Part shown: piece after piece, positions 37,801-52,200 of the stretch
Numbering within the stretch: the stretch's first letter is position 1
How the letters are laid out: each line of letters begins with the position of its first letter
From: Sapria himalayana
Lineage: Eukaryota > Streptophyta > Magnoliopsida > Malpighiales > Rafflesiaceae
Direction of reading: 5' to 3'
Length of the DNA stretch: 64,000 nucleotides
Assembly (NCBI GenBank): GCA_029783825.1
Contig: JAREIK010001468.1
Location: forward strand, 186,001-250,000
The notes under the pieces: generated by a model
Told to the model about the DNA's origin: nothing
The model's database searches: none
The model's input: the letters and a program-made list of their open reading frames with translations, nothing else
Translations under genes and position numbers: made by a program

Positions 37801-40800
37801 TGTCAAGGTCATGTGATATGGTCCATTAACTGAATTTGTATCCAGCATGGCACGACCGGGCTGGTCGGCCTGCACAGGCTAAAACCAGACAAGGTGCAAA
37901 AAAGCTCAGGATATGACCAAATTACGGCTTTGGGTTGGACAAAAGTCACAAAACATGATCCGACTAGGCATGTGAAATGCTAGTGATACAAAATTTTAAT
38001 ATTTCCAAACAAGGCTAATGCAATTCACCCATTGCGCCTTCATACCAATGGTCAGATTGTTCAGTGAGTACCACATACAAAATTTTAAAATCAACATAGT
38101 GACCAATGAGGAGTGTGAATAATGCATTTTCGTAAATAATCCAAGTATCAAATATCACGAATATCATTTTAGTATATTTTCTAAATTTATTAATTATTAA
38201 TTATTTTTGTTATTATAATATTTTATTATGTTATTCCTAAAAATAAACTCAGGAATTATATGATAAGAATATTAGAAATATTTCTGTATAATAGTGGCTA
38301 TTCTATAATCTTTTACAAATCTAATTAAAATACTCATGATAATCAATTTGATCGTGTCTTTACCCTCAAAATCATTTCGATAAATAAAGGTGATTAATGA
38401 AGCTAGAAGTGATCTAACTTCTAAGGTTCTGTCATTCAATTGAGTTTGTCTGGAATTTAATGCATCATATTTTTTGGAATATTAATCAGAATACCATTTA
38501 AAGTGATAAGTATCACTTTTACTACTACGTATATATAATTTTTACAATATATACAAATATGTTAATTCTTCTCCGACACCCTTATAGTTTTTATTTTAAT
38601 TATGTTAAAATAAATCTATATTATTGAAGTTTGCTAAATTTTAGATTTCTTAGATAAATAGATTTGTGTAGAGAAAATTAGAGAGAAAATAATTTTGGGC
38701 TCGGATCTTTAGATCGGGTTGTAATTATTATTTATATATATGTCAAAATCATTATTATTAAAATCATAATTTATCATTTTTTATTATATTTATAATTCAA
38801 AATTTTAAAAATTTATAATTTAAAATTTTTACAAATTATTAATTATAACATAAACTTATAAACAAAAACTAAATGTATATCTAAACAACGTAACTTTATT
38901 TGAAAATTAATCACAATCTACCGCTTTTTCTGGACTAGCAGCCCATGCTATACCATGGGCTAGCACAAGCACAATTGAGGCATGGTTCTAGACCATGCAG
39001 TGTCGGTCTTAGCACGGCTATTTTGAGTTGTGCCTCATGTCGTGCGCTGGCTGGTCGACCATTTAACACCTTTATGTTATGTCATCTAAATATATGTCAT
39101 AGTAATTATCATATTTTGAATCTTCTCTTTTAAGAACAAGTAATTCACATATACATACTTAATCTGATCATTAAACACTGAATGAAAATGTATATATATA
39201 TATATATTTAAATGTCTAGTTATCACTGCAAAGAATAATGAGAGAAGAAAGTATATATCTAATCTTCTCGAGCATATGACACATCTAAAATATCTTGTGT
39301 GTAACTATCACAATTATTCTGACTCTACTTATATGATGAATTTTCAAAATATCATTTGTCTCTTGCTTTTCTAGATGATACAATTACTTCCAAAAAAATA
39401 TAAAAATCTATCATAAATTTTTGTTCGGTATTTGCTAGTGTACAACTCAAATCTAAATGCTTCAACAACTAAAAGTATTCATGAATCTTAAAAGAAATCT
39501 CATCTCTTAGAGACTTATTTACATACCTCAATAAACAAATAATTGTATCATAGTGAACAAATTTAGAAAAAAAAAAATTAAATATATTGATTTTGAATGT
39601 TATATTAAGTCTAACTAGAGGTATTAATATGGTCGGGCAACTCAGACATTGCACTAGAGGCACGTCCCAAATTTGTTGTGTCTGACTCGACGCAACATGA
39701 TCTAAAACCTTGCCTGGTTTGGGGTCGTGCTAGCCTGAGGCATGGCTCATATAAAGCTGGACAAGGGCCAATCATGCCTCATGTTGGGTCAGGCACAACC
39801 CAATTATCTGACTCGTTAGCATGATAACCCATGACTGAGCATATATCATGGGTTATGGGACTAGGTTAAAAAAAAAGGCCCCCTCACCATTAAAACTTAG
39901 TTGAGTCAGCACATATACGTCCACGAGACACTACTGATGCCCATTATATTTTCACGTAATATGTGCTGACATAGAAAATGACAGATTGTGAGTGTAACTT
40001 TCATGCCACCAAAAAAAATTTATTGTTATTAATTTATAGTTAATAAATTTATTTTCAAAGGCTACATGCATAAATTTGATGACTGTCGGGTTTTTGTCCA
40101 TTTTTAAATTAAAAAATTAAAATAAAAAATAAAAAATAAAAAAAAATTAATATTAAAAATTTTTATAAATAGATAATAAAAATTTCTTGAATTTAATTAT
40201 TATTTATCTTCTCATCTTCTCTTATTATCTAACTCTCCTCTCATCTTCGGAGTTTTGTGTAATAACACTTAGAGCAATGTTCAATTTTATTATTTTGTAT
40301 TGAATTTGGCCTAATAAGTTTAGGAAAAAAAAAATGGTAGAAAATAGACTATGATATGAATTGCTACTCAGATAAATTTATGTGGTTATGATACATTATT
40401 ATTTTATATTTATTAGCTTGTAATAATTATTAGTTTTTTTTATAATTAAAATAAATAAAAAATATGGCAACTAATTAATTCAAGTATAACGAATTAAACA
40501 TAAATATAGATAATAATGACAATCAGACCTAAAATTTTGAGATAACAATTAAGTTCTTTCCAATGATTTCGGCCCATTTACATTAAAAACATAAAATTAA
40601 GCAAAGTCAGTAGTATTAGATCACTTTAATATTATAAAAAAAATAAAAATTCTATTAGTTTGAAAAATAGAATCGCCAAATTTTATATATTAAAAAATAT
40701 ATACATATAAAAATATACGTGTGAGTGATCAGCTTTAAACATGCTGATTAATATACCAAAAAACATAGTATATTAAATTATAAAAAAATCAAATTAAGAG

Positions 40801-43800
40801 ATAGAATATTAGAAGTTGAATTAAGTTCAACTGCATTAACTTCTTTCATTTAATATAATAACTTTGGAAGAGAAAGCGTTGTCATATTAATTATGATCAT
40901 TAATCTTTCAATTATATTTTTAAAGAATCTAAGAAATTTAATATTATGTAGTCCTGCTAACTTATTTATCATAAAATTTCTAAGTTGACTAATATAAATG
41001 ACAAAATAAAATATTATATGTTTAAAAAATAATTAATAATTAACAAATTTACGAAATATAATAGAGTAGCATTAGTGACATCTAACATTTAGATTCAAAT
41101 TGAAAACATAAAATATTATAGTAAGAATCTTTAGAATATATGATATTCAAAATATAATTTTTAGCATTATATTTGATAATGCTTCAAATAATGAAATCAA
41201 CATTAATATGTTTGTCATAACTATTAGAAATTAACAGTTAGAAAAAATTTTTTACATTAAATATATATGTCACATAATTAACTTAATAGTACTAACGATA
41301 ATAAAAATTAGTTCAAACCATAATAAAAAATATAAAAAAATTACTAAAATATCTTAGTTAATATAATAGACAATAAGAGATTAGCAATCTGTATTTATCA
41401 ACTAGCCTTAAAAATAAAATTACAAATGAGTGTGAAATATTATTAGAATTATATCTACATGATGTTAAAGTCATGTGTTGATAATAAACACGTTATATTT
41501 GACTAAGTCAATAATAAGAGCAATAAACTTATTATTGATGATTCAGAATGTAATACAAAAATTTCTTTAATGAAATTTCTAAAATTTTTTATGATATAAC
41601 AAGTATATATTTGTGTACACTCATATCACATGCATTGCACCCAGACACATACAATATTAATAGCATATTTAGCAAGTATATAAGATATCATGTATTTAAT
41701 GTTATGACTATTAAGATGAAACTAAATATTTAAAATAGTAATCTTTCATTCTACCTACGAGTTAATTAGGTTACTTGAATGAATCCTATTGTTAAAATTA
41801 AAAAAAAAATATATTAAGATACATATCCACTTGCATAAGCCAAGCAAACGAACAAAAAAATTTTATTAATAAAAAATTAAATAACATATTTATATATTAT
41901 AATACTAGATATAATAATTATAGTGAGACTCTAAGTATGAAGATAAACATCATATTCAGAGATGATAATTTTTATATCTTATTAGTTAGAAGAAAATGAC
42001 GAGGTAATTTGTCGAATAAGAGTAAGTTGTCTCTGTATTTAGATATCAATTACTATTATATCCTATCACATGATGATAATAAGAATTTAAATATTTTGAG
42101 TTGGTCAAAATTATATAAATCTATTTATCTCATGCTATTTAAGATGAAACATGATCTACAAATCCTTCTGATATCTAAAATAGAATTAGAGTTTATTTTT
42201 TGACCTCAAATATTATTTCAAATAGGCAATTCAAACTACGACTAAATATCATATAGACACTTATATACTTGAAAGACTAAAGATTCAAGATTGGATATTT
42301 ATAATAAAATAAAAAAATTGATGCCAGATAGTGAATCTTGGGACATCAAGATTGAGAATATAAAGATCATCAATAATATTACCTTCTAAACAAACACGAA
42401 GATAATGAACTACATTAAAATTACCATACTATAGACATAGATTCATGATTCATGCAATTTTAGATTTTATTTTCATAAAATATTTTAATTATTTTTGGAT
42501 TGCTACATATTATATTTTATCTTATATTATGTATAATGTTATAAATTATTTTTTTAATAAAATAATTTTATTTTTGAGTTAAGACAATCCAATGTTCAAA
42601 TATTAAAATATTAATTATTTTTTAATGATTGATTTGATTTTAATTTCTAATAGAACGTAAATATGTAATGCACTTATTAATTATATTATTTTGATATGTA
42701 AATATAATATATTAAATAATAATAATTTAAAAAATTTTGATTGGACACATTCATGTTGCCCATAACTAGCGCCACCTAGCATAACCTAACATGACCGTGC
42801 CCGACTGGGAGCCACAAATGTTATCCCAAGCTGACTTATTTGAGTATAATGTTGTGCATAGCATGACATTGTAGCCCAACTAGGCCACAACAAAATGAGT
42901 CATGTCAACATGGCACGGTCTCTTTGACACCTCTAGATCTATACATTATTAGATGGTTAATCTTTGATATAATTTTCCTATAAGTAATATGATCAACTGT
43001 ATGTGTCACATCAAAAGTCAAGTCAATACATTAATCAATATGATCATATGTTGGAACCAATATGACCCATATGACACATCAAGTTCTTGTCATAGTCAAA
43101 TAGTTAATTTTTTGTATAATTTTTCTACAAATATGTTATATTTATCAAGTACTTATCATATATGTGATAAGATAATATCTCTCATATAATATGTTATATT
43201 TATGCCAATCAAATATCAGTCACTTAATGTTCATTTGAAACTGTGCAAATTAAAATATCTATAATCCCTAAAATAAATTCAAAGTAATAAAAAACATACG
43301 AATAATAATCTAGAAAATAATTTATTATGCTGAATGTGTATATTATATATAATATAGTCATAGTTATTTTTTTTATGATTCTCCTATAAATCATAGAATC
43401 AATATAGGTATTATATCAAAAAATCAAACTAGTACATGAATCAATATAAATATATATTGGAGCAAAGCCCATAAGATTAAACTCTATAAGAATATTAAAT
43501 ATATATATCTTCGTTGTATAAGATGATATCCCTCAAATAATACAGTACATCTGTGTGAAAAAGTTTTCTTTGATTTAATAATCAATAACCCATCATCTCT
43601 TATAATCTAATATTATCCATGTAGATAATATTCTACTATTAGGACTCCAAAAAAAATAAAGAAAAGTCAATATTTGTAACATACTTGCATAATCCAAATT
43701 AAGTAACTGTATGTTCAAATCATGCATATCAAGATCTCAATAACTATTTCAAATCATATAATATCTTCCAAAATCTACCAACTAAATTTAATTATATTGC

Positions 43801-46166
43801 TTGAAACCAAAGTAATTATTTCATATACATTTCATCCACAAGGTCATAGTAAAAATTATATATAATATTCACCTCTAGTTATTGTATTTTCCAACTATAA
43901 GATACTATTAAAAATAAAAATGTATATTGAGACAATCTTAGCCATTGGAAAATAAGTGTCATGCTAGTCAACACCAAATATTTGGGTGAATGTCTTCGCT
44001 ATAAGTTTTGACTTAAGTCAATCTACCTTTACATCTGAACATGTCTTCAAGTAAGCACCCAGAAACAAATGACCTTTTTGAAGATATTGAAATTAATTCT
44101 CATGTCTCGTTAAAGTAAAGAACATGCATCTCTTTCATCGTCTTCCATCATCATAAATAAGATAATACCTCAAAAAAAAAAGTATAATATTCTATTACCA
44201 TAAATAAAAATAATAAGAAAGCATGGAAAGACATATAAAATCAAGTACTTAATACATCACATTTATCCTTTCTAGAGAGCGATTGGAATGTCAAAATTAA
44301 AGAGACTAACTAAATTATCATATGCCTCCTAGGTAGGCTTATCTTTAATCTGAGAAGGTTGGGTATGTCTCTTTTAGTATTGACTCTAAATCCTGAAAGA
44401 TTAAGTTTTGGTTACTCACTCAACATGAGTCTGTACTACTACTAGTAAGGAATTGTGAACTGTTACATTATATTAGCTAAAAAAAGATCTCCCTATTTAA
44501 GAAACCTCACTTTCTTTCCAATAAACAAGATTTGAATTTATTATTATATATGATAACTCTACGAGAATAATATTATATTGAGTATTAACATCTGAATTCA
44601 CATTCTTTTTAATTTTATAAAAAAATGAGTTTTATCTTTAATTATTTTTTACTAAATTGATTATGCATAAATTCTAGTGTGATGTCGCTTCTAAATTTTT
44701 TAATATTTCTATTTGATTATTTTATTATTATTATATTAAAAATCTGAAAAAAAAAAATTATTGTGATTAACTTAAAAATATATATATTTATATATATATC
44801 ACGAGCAATCATTAATAAATGTGATACAATATTTAAATCTCTCTCATTGAATCTATATTAAATTTACATATGTCTAAGTGTATCAGATCAATTAAATTCT
44901 TAGTCAAATTAAACTAGTACGTAGGATAAAAATCTCTAATAAATTTTCTTAACTAACATATCTCATACTCTTAAATAAAAATATTTTTAATATTATAATA
45001 AAATATTCTCAATATAATTATTGATAGGTGATCGAGTTGAGAATATACTAATAAAATATTCAACACATTCAAACATGTAAAAGGAAATCTTACTGATAAA
45101 GAAAGAATATACAATATACCTTAATAAATCCTAGATAAATTGGATAAAGTTATACAATATACACATGCACAACACAAGGCATAGCCCAATTCAGCCATGC
45201 TATGCCCAGAATAGCAAAGTCCAACATTGTGCATGAACCATGGTCGTGCAGGACCACCGTATAACTCGTGCAGCACAAGGCCAAGGAAATTCATATCTCG
45301 TGTTGTGCCAGACATGACAAATGTCCATAACACATTAGCACGATCAAGACAAGCCTACAGGCATGAGTTTTTAAAAAAATCTCATGACCACTTTACCATT
45401 AAGCTAAACGTGATGGGAATTTTGGTCGACCTGACATAGAGAGTGATAGGCAATATTATGTGGTTGTCATTGTTTGGGAAAAAAATTAAAAGTAATTTTT
45501 TAGCCTTCATTTTTTTTCAATGACTGATATAATAATTAAATATTAAAAAAAAAACTATTAAAAACATGCCCAATGGATGTAAAAGAAAATACAAGACATA
45601 AAAAACCATAATTTTTTACTAAAAAAAGTTCTATAAATATGATATTTAAATATTTTATTTTTCGGTCATTTACATTTTTTTATCTATACTTTCCTCTCCT
45701 CCTACGTTGCTCTGCTTTGATTACTTCTTTCTGTAATTGCTAGTTTGTAAGACACTACTTAAGAAAAATAGGTATACTACTTCACACATAAAATTATAAT
45801 ACACATTACAGTTCTATTTGTATTATGATTTATAAACTAATAATTTTTTAAAAGATAGAATAATAAATAAAATAAAATAATTAGCAACAACTTATAAACA
45901 ACATTTTACTTTTTCTATTTCTGTTTTCTACATATATTTAAAAAATAAAATAATAAATAATAATTTTAATAATAATGAATTTAACTTAGATATAAATAAA
46001 AATGATAGTTTGATCGAAAAATCAAAGACCAAAACTAAATTATCTCTCATGAATTTAATACTAATATATTTGTCCAAAAAATCTAAAAATAAGTAAAATT
46101 TATTCGTCTAAATTTCTTTTTAGATCATTAAAATAAAAAATACTAAGAGTGTTGAACAAAATTTGA

Positions 46167-46217
<51 letters not shown>

Positions 46218-49200
46218 TAGCACAAATCACCTAAAGAGATATGTTAATCAATATATCAAAAAATATAATGTATCTAATTATAGACAAATCCAACTGAGTG
46301 GTAAAACTTCTAAAATTGGATTAAATTCAATTTTATTGACTTCTTTCATTTATCATAATGACTTTGGGAATAAAGAAAATGTCAAATTAAATATTATTAT
46401 TAATCTTTCGATTAAATTTTTGAAAGATTCTAGTACGGTTAATATTATACTGACCTAATTTCAATATGCTTATTATAGAATTTTTAGGTTCACTAATATA
46501 AATTATATAATAAAATATTATAAATTAAAAAAATAATTAAAAATTAATGAACTTAAAAATATATTATATTATTCATGATGTCCGACATGTGAACTAGTTA
46601 TGATGATGTATCATTTACTTGGTTGACCACCTACTATATTGATTTTATGAAAAAATTTAATAAAAAAAATTTATCTGAGATCCTCCATACTCATGATGGT
46701 TCTACCATATATAAATGTATGATAAAAATCTTTAGAAAAAATAAAAATAAAAATAAATTATTTAGTATCACGTTTGATAATTTTATGAATAATAGTCTCA
46801 CCATTAAAATGTTTATCAAAACCATTGGAGATGGGCATTCATATAAAATTGTTCATATTACGTATATGTGTAACGTAATTAACTTAATAATACACGCAAG
46901 AATAAAGATTATTTCTTTTGACTTAGAAAACATAAAAAACTCAATAGAATACCTTATAACAATTAGCAGACAAAAAGAATATAGCACTCAATATATATTA
47001 CCAAGACTAAAAAATTCAAACAAAAATGAGACAATTAAAATTATCCTTATATGATATTAGAGTTATGTATTAGTTATACAGGTGTCAACCCGGCCCGGCA
47101 CGGAAAAATTCCGTGTCCGGGTTAGGCGCGTGCCATGCCGTGCCGTGCCCGGGTTAGGTGCGTGCCGTGCCCGGGTTAGGTGCGTGCCGTGCCGTGCTTG
47201 GGTTAGGTGCGTGCCGTGCCGTGCCCGGGTTAGGCGCGTGCCGTGCCGTGCCGTGCCCGGCCTGAGCCGTGCCTGACCCGGCACGGGTCAGTCCTGTGAG
47301 CCCGACCTAGAGGTGTCAACCGTGCCGGGCCGGGCCGGCACGAGGCACGGCACGGAAAAAATCCATGCCCGGGCCCGTGCCGTGCCCGGCTTTGGCACGA
47401 ACAGTGCCGTGCCGTGCCTGGCCAGGCACGGCCCGCGGCACGGCAAACCGGCACGGGTTTAACCCGTGCCGGGAGCCCCGTGAAACCTACCGCATGCCTC
47501 CCCTCCCGCAAAAAAAGACCACGGGTCAAGTCGAATTTGACCCGACCCACGGTCCCCCGTTTCCCGAACCGCTTGGATAGGTTTGCCCGAGCGGGCTAGG
47601 CGAGGCACGGCACGGCCCATCGTGCCTGAGGGCCGTGCCGGGCCCGGTCACGGCACGGCAGCACGATCGTGCTCGTGAAAAACGGGCAGTGCCGTGCCGG
47701 GCCGGCCCGTTTGACACCTCAAGCCCGACCCCAGGAAGCCCCTCCTACAAAAAAAGACCGCGGGTCGGGTCTAATTCGACCCGATCCGCGGTCTTCCCGT
47801 ATCCCTAACCGCTCAGACAGGCAAGCCCGAGCAGGCCAGGAAAGGCATGGCACGGCCCGTGCCGGGCCAGGCACGGCACGGCCCGGCCCGTTTGACACCT
47901 CTAGTTGGTTATCAACACATAATATTTGATTATTACAATAATAATAATATAAAATTTATTAACACTTCAGATTGTGAGACAATTTTATTTTTAAAAATTT
48001 TAAAATTTTTTTATAATAGGATAAACATGTAACCTTTTGTTTATATTCACATTACTTACATTGCACTTGAGTGCGTATGATATATTATTAACATATTCGA
48101 CAAGTACAAAAGACAATCTACATTTAGTGTTGTGGTTGTTGAGATCAAAACCAAGTATTGAAAATAATAATTTTTCATTTCAACTTTTTATTGTTTGGTT
48201 GCATATATAGATTATAGAATTAAGATATAAAAATTTAAAAATATATTAAAATACATATCCACATTAATGAACCAAATAAAAGAACCTGATGGCTAGATTC
48301 ATAAAATATTAGATCGTATGTTTATATATTATGATACTAGGTATTGTAGTTTTAGTTAAGTAGAAACTACAAAGTGATTCATCGAAAAAAAGGAAGGTAT
48401 CTCAATACTTATATAATAATTAATATTATATTCCATCATATAATAATAATAAAAATTTAGATATTTTAAGTCAACAAAAATAATATTAATATACATTTCT
48501 CGTGTTATCTAAGATTACATGTGATTTACTGAACTCTCTAATATATAGTGTAACATCAGAGTCTATTTTTTTATGACTATGAATATAATTTCTAAAAAAA
48601 AATCCAAATTATAATCATATATCATAAAAGCAATTTCTTACTTAAAAGACTAAAAAATTAAGGCTTGACATCCAAAATAAAGTAAAAGAGTTACAGACAT
48701 ATGATAACTTATGAGACATCGAAGATATTGAGATTACCACTAAAACTAGTTTCAAAATCATATATAATAATTATGATCTTCATCTACACCATACTATAAA
48801 TATGAATTGATCACATCTATTAGATAATTGACGAGCAAAATTTCATATATATATTTTTTTAGTTTTGCTTTTGCTTATGTATTATGTTTATGTATTTAAC
48901 TTTTTGTTTATGTTTATCTTTAATGTTTGTCTTTGTAATTGTATTATTATTTTTCATATGATATCATGAGTTGAAAATAACATATTTTTCTAAATTTTTT
49001 TAATCATTAATTTTATTTATTTAAATTTATAGCACAGTACATTCTACATTGTAGCCTATTTTAATTTTAATATTTATATTTTATATTAAAAAAATTAAAT
49101 ATTTTATTTTTTTTATTGAGGTAGCCGATAGCAAAGGAGCCAAGGGCTAAGAACCACCAAGAATCAACACAGCTCAAATTCAACCCAGCCCAACAATGCC

Positions 49201-52200
49201 AGAAAGTGGGCCAATCGAATTGTGGTGGGCTGACCTACCATCAAGCCATACCAACACGACATAGTTAGAGAACATGTCTTGTGTCCTGTTAGGCACAACA
49301 TGGTAGCCTAACTAGGACACAAATAATCAAGTTATGCTGACACCGCAGAGCTCATTTAGCACCTATAGAACCACTTAATTCTACAAATAAATATCAGTAT
49401 AAATAAAAACATAATCAAAATTAAATTGTCTTGAACGATATTTCATTAAGAATAAATTAACACTTAAATCATGAATAAATAACATATAAAAAAGTAATAA
49501 TGACTTGAGCTATATATTATAATATCAAATAACTTTCAAATAATTGTCATTTACTATAATAATATTTTTAAAATAAAATATAATGAATGACATATAATTA
49601 CCAATAATTTAAGTATTATCTCATGTGTTGATAATTCAATGATCTACAATGAGCATACAAGTAAAACAATAAGTAATACCTAAAAGAATAAAAAAATATG
49701 TTGTTATCGTAGAACGTAATTTAAACTCTTCTCTAATAAGTATATGTGTTACAATAGATAAACTCTATGAGAACCCCCCAATGATTCTGGTAATTAGCTT
49801 CATTATTTTTAAAAGTATTTTTAACACCCACCTCAATACAAGGTGTTTGTAAAATACCTCAATGTGTTAAAAAAAAGCGTGAAGCTTGACGAAACTCCAC
49901 GAGCTCCAACGATGACCTCTAGGAGGCTCCATAGAACTTTCCATGAAGCTGAGGTGAGGGGCGAGGAGAGATAGGTGAGGGCGAGGAGAGAGGGGCGAGA
50001 GCGAGGAGAAAGGAGAGAGGCTCATCTTAAACTTCATTAATAAATAGTATTCCATACTATTTATTAATAAAAAAATAAATTAAAATTTTTAATTTGATAA
50101 TGATAAAATTATTAAAATTTATTAAAATTTAATATATATTTAAAATATTTATTAAAATATTTCATACTATTTTATTTTTAATATATTTATTAATTATATT
50201 TATAGACAATGCACATCTTAAAAATACCTTTTAAAACTTTAATTTCTTATATTTTTATTTATGCTATTTTATTTTATATATTTTAAAATATTAATTAATA
50301 ATATTTTGTGATGTTATAAAAACTTACGTGTTAATGCCTCTAGATTTACTCATTGCCTTACAAACACAAAAATATTTTGTCCTATGTTCTCACCTTTTAA
50401 AATTTTGGTTAGCTTTGTCTCTCTCGATGTTGTGCAAAGTTCTAAGTCTTCTCTTTTGATATACTATCCACTAGTTGTATTTAGTGTGGTTAATCCTCTT
50501 ATAATAAACATACTTAATTGAAATAATATTCAATATTTGTCTGATATGATAATATATCTTCATAATATCTCAATATTATAGTTCCTTAAAAAAATTACAC
50601 CAAAATAAGATTTTTTTAAGCCCCTAATTTCTATTTTTTTACAATTATATCAAAACTCAAATTAAAGTTTCTACCAAAATTGATACTGTGCACAACCATG
50701 TACCACCACATGCCACCGTAAGCCACCAGCCACACTCACTTCTATTACCACCATCATGGATGCCTTTATAGTGATCATTGCATTTGACTACTGTTACTAA
50801 TTCTTGTGAATTTTTTTTATTTTAACCTTGATCTAATTCTATGTTAGAATAAAGATATTAAAAATATAAATAAAAATAATATACTATTAAAATTTATATA
50901 TCAAATATTTTTACATTAGCAAAAACAATTAAGATAATCCATATGTCGAGGGATCTTATCAAAAATACAAAAAAAAAAAAAACAAACAATAAGAAGTTTA
51001 TCCAATTTGAACATAATTAATAAAATGCATATTAGGTGTCAAAAAAGATCCAGTATAATGTAGATATTGTAAAAAAAATTGATAATTACAAAAATAGTGA
51101 TGAGATTAAATATTTTAAAAATCACGCAAAATAATTAAATAAAAAAATATAATACATTAAATTTTAGAGAAATTCAACTTAGTCTTAAAATCTTTAAATT
51201 AAAATCAATTTTAAGTTCATTGGCCCATTTATTTACTGTTATGAGTTTGTAAGAGAAAAAATTATAATGATAATTATTATTATGACTTCCACTCAACTAT
51301 TTCATGTATGCAATCAGCAAATAAATACATTCAACATATTTATCATATGAATTCTAGGTTTACATGTAGGATTTATATAATAAAAATATATAACTTTAAT
51401 AAATAATTTATAATTATTAATATTAGAACAAAGTCAAAAGAAAGACAAATATCATTGATAAGCAGGCACATTTATCATTTGATTTCTAGGTTGATATGTT
51501 GAGCTTGTCATAAAGGTATCAAGTGAGCTGGGTGACTCAGGCATGGTACGAGGCACAACCAACTAAGTCTTGCCTAGCATGGCACGGCAAGGTCCATAAC
51601 CATGCTTGGATCTGTGTCATGCAGACCCAAAGTAGGGCTCGGCCAAGCTGGGTCAGAGGAATTGTGCCTAGCGTCAAACCAAGAACAATATGTATGCTTG
51701 GCCCATTGGCACGGTTGATAGGCACGGTAGCCATGACCCAGGACTAGGTCACCAATCACAAAGAACAGAGTAACAAGATAAATTTGACACACCGATGCTC
51801 GGATCCATTAAAAAAACAAATTTTAATTTAACAAAAATATCCATCACATCCACATGGTGGATTTGTCTAATGAAACCCAATCCCCCACTTTGACGTGGCG
51901 GATCACCCCGTTGAGACTTTTGTCCCAATGGCTATGCAACAATGGAAAATTGGGCGAACACATGCACACGTCCAACACCAACAACAATCATTGCCAAAAG
52001 CATGCAACGATATCTGTTTATAAAAAAATAAAAAATAAAAGTCATGAGATCTTGTCCATTAGAATTCAATTTAATAGATATGGATAGAAATCTAATGGTT
52101 ATAGATAAAAATCAAATTGTTATCAAATTTCTACCAATTTTAAATGTTAAAAAAATTCAAAAAATATTAAAAAAATATAATTTCTTAATTAAAAAAAATC

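Larger units (their letters stand above)
47077..47903. mobile_element. Non-autonomous hAT derivative, itself interrupted
   Basis: Termini are tacaggtgtcaacccggcc (47077) and gcccgtttgacacctcta (ending 47903). The flanks attagtta (47069-47076) and gttggtta (47904-47911) match at 6 of 8 positions, both differences being transitions. They fall in the VGY codons of the older transposase. Part of its length is a second element at 47308-47722. The family hairpin is at about 47752-47796. Confidence 0.87.
45130..49367 (+). pseudogene. Decayed hAT element carrying nested younger insertions
   Basis: A transposase remnant runs on the plus strand. An open stretch at 46623-47054 reads [20 protein letters not shown] and [11 protein letters not shown], matching intact residues ~241-285. 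It then continues through [14 protein letters not shown] to a point equal to intact residue ~378. There it is interrupted by the insertion at 47077-47903. Reading resumes at 47904 with [12 protein letters not shown] (intact VGYEHVISDYVN) and [14 protein letters not shown] (intact FMKFLKIFYDTTNM). The 3' end is a degenerate ctcatttagcaccta at about 49353-49367. The 5' boundary is uncertain. Confidence 0.82.

Noticed and set aside
39608..42943. Target duplication for the old hAT copy at 39616-42935
   Set aside because: Flanking 8-mers agree at only 4 of 8 positions, no better than expected for eroded or unrelated sequence.
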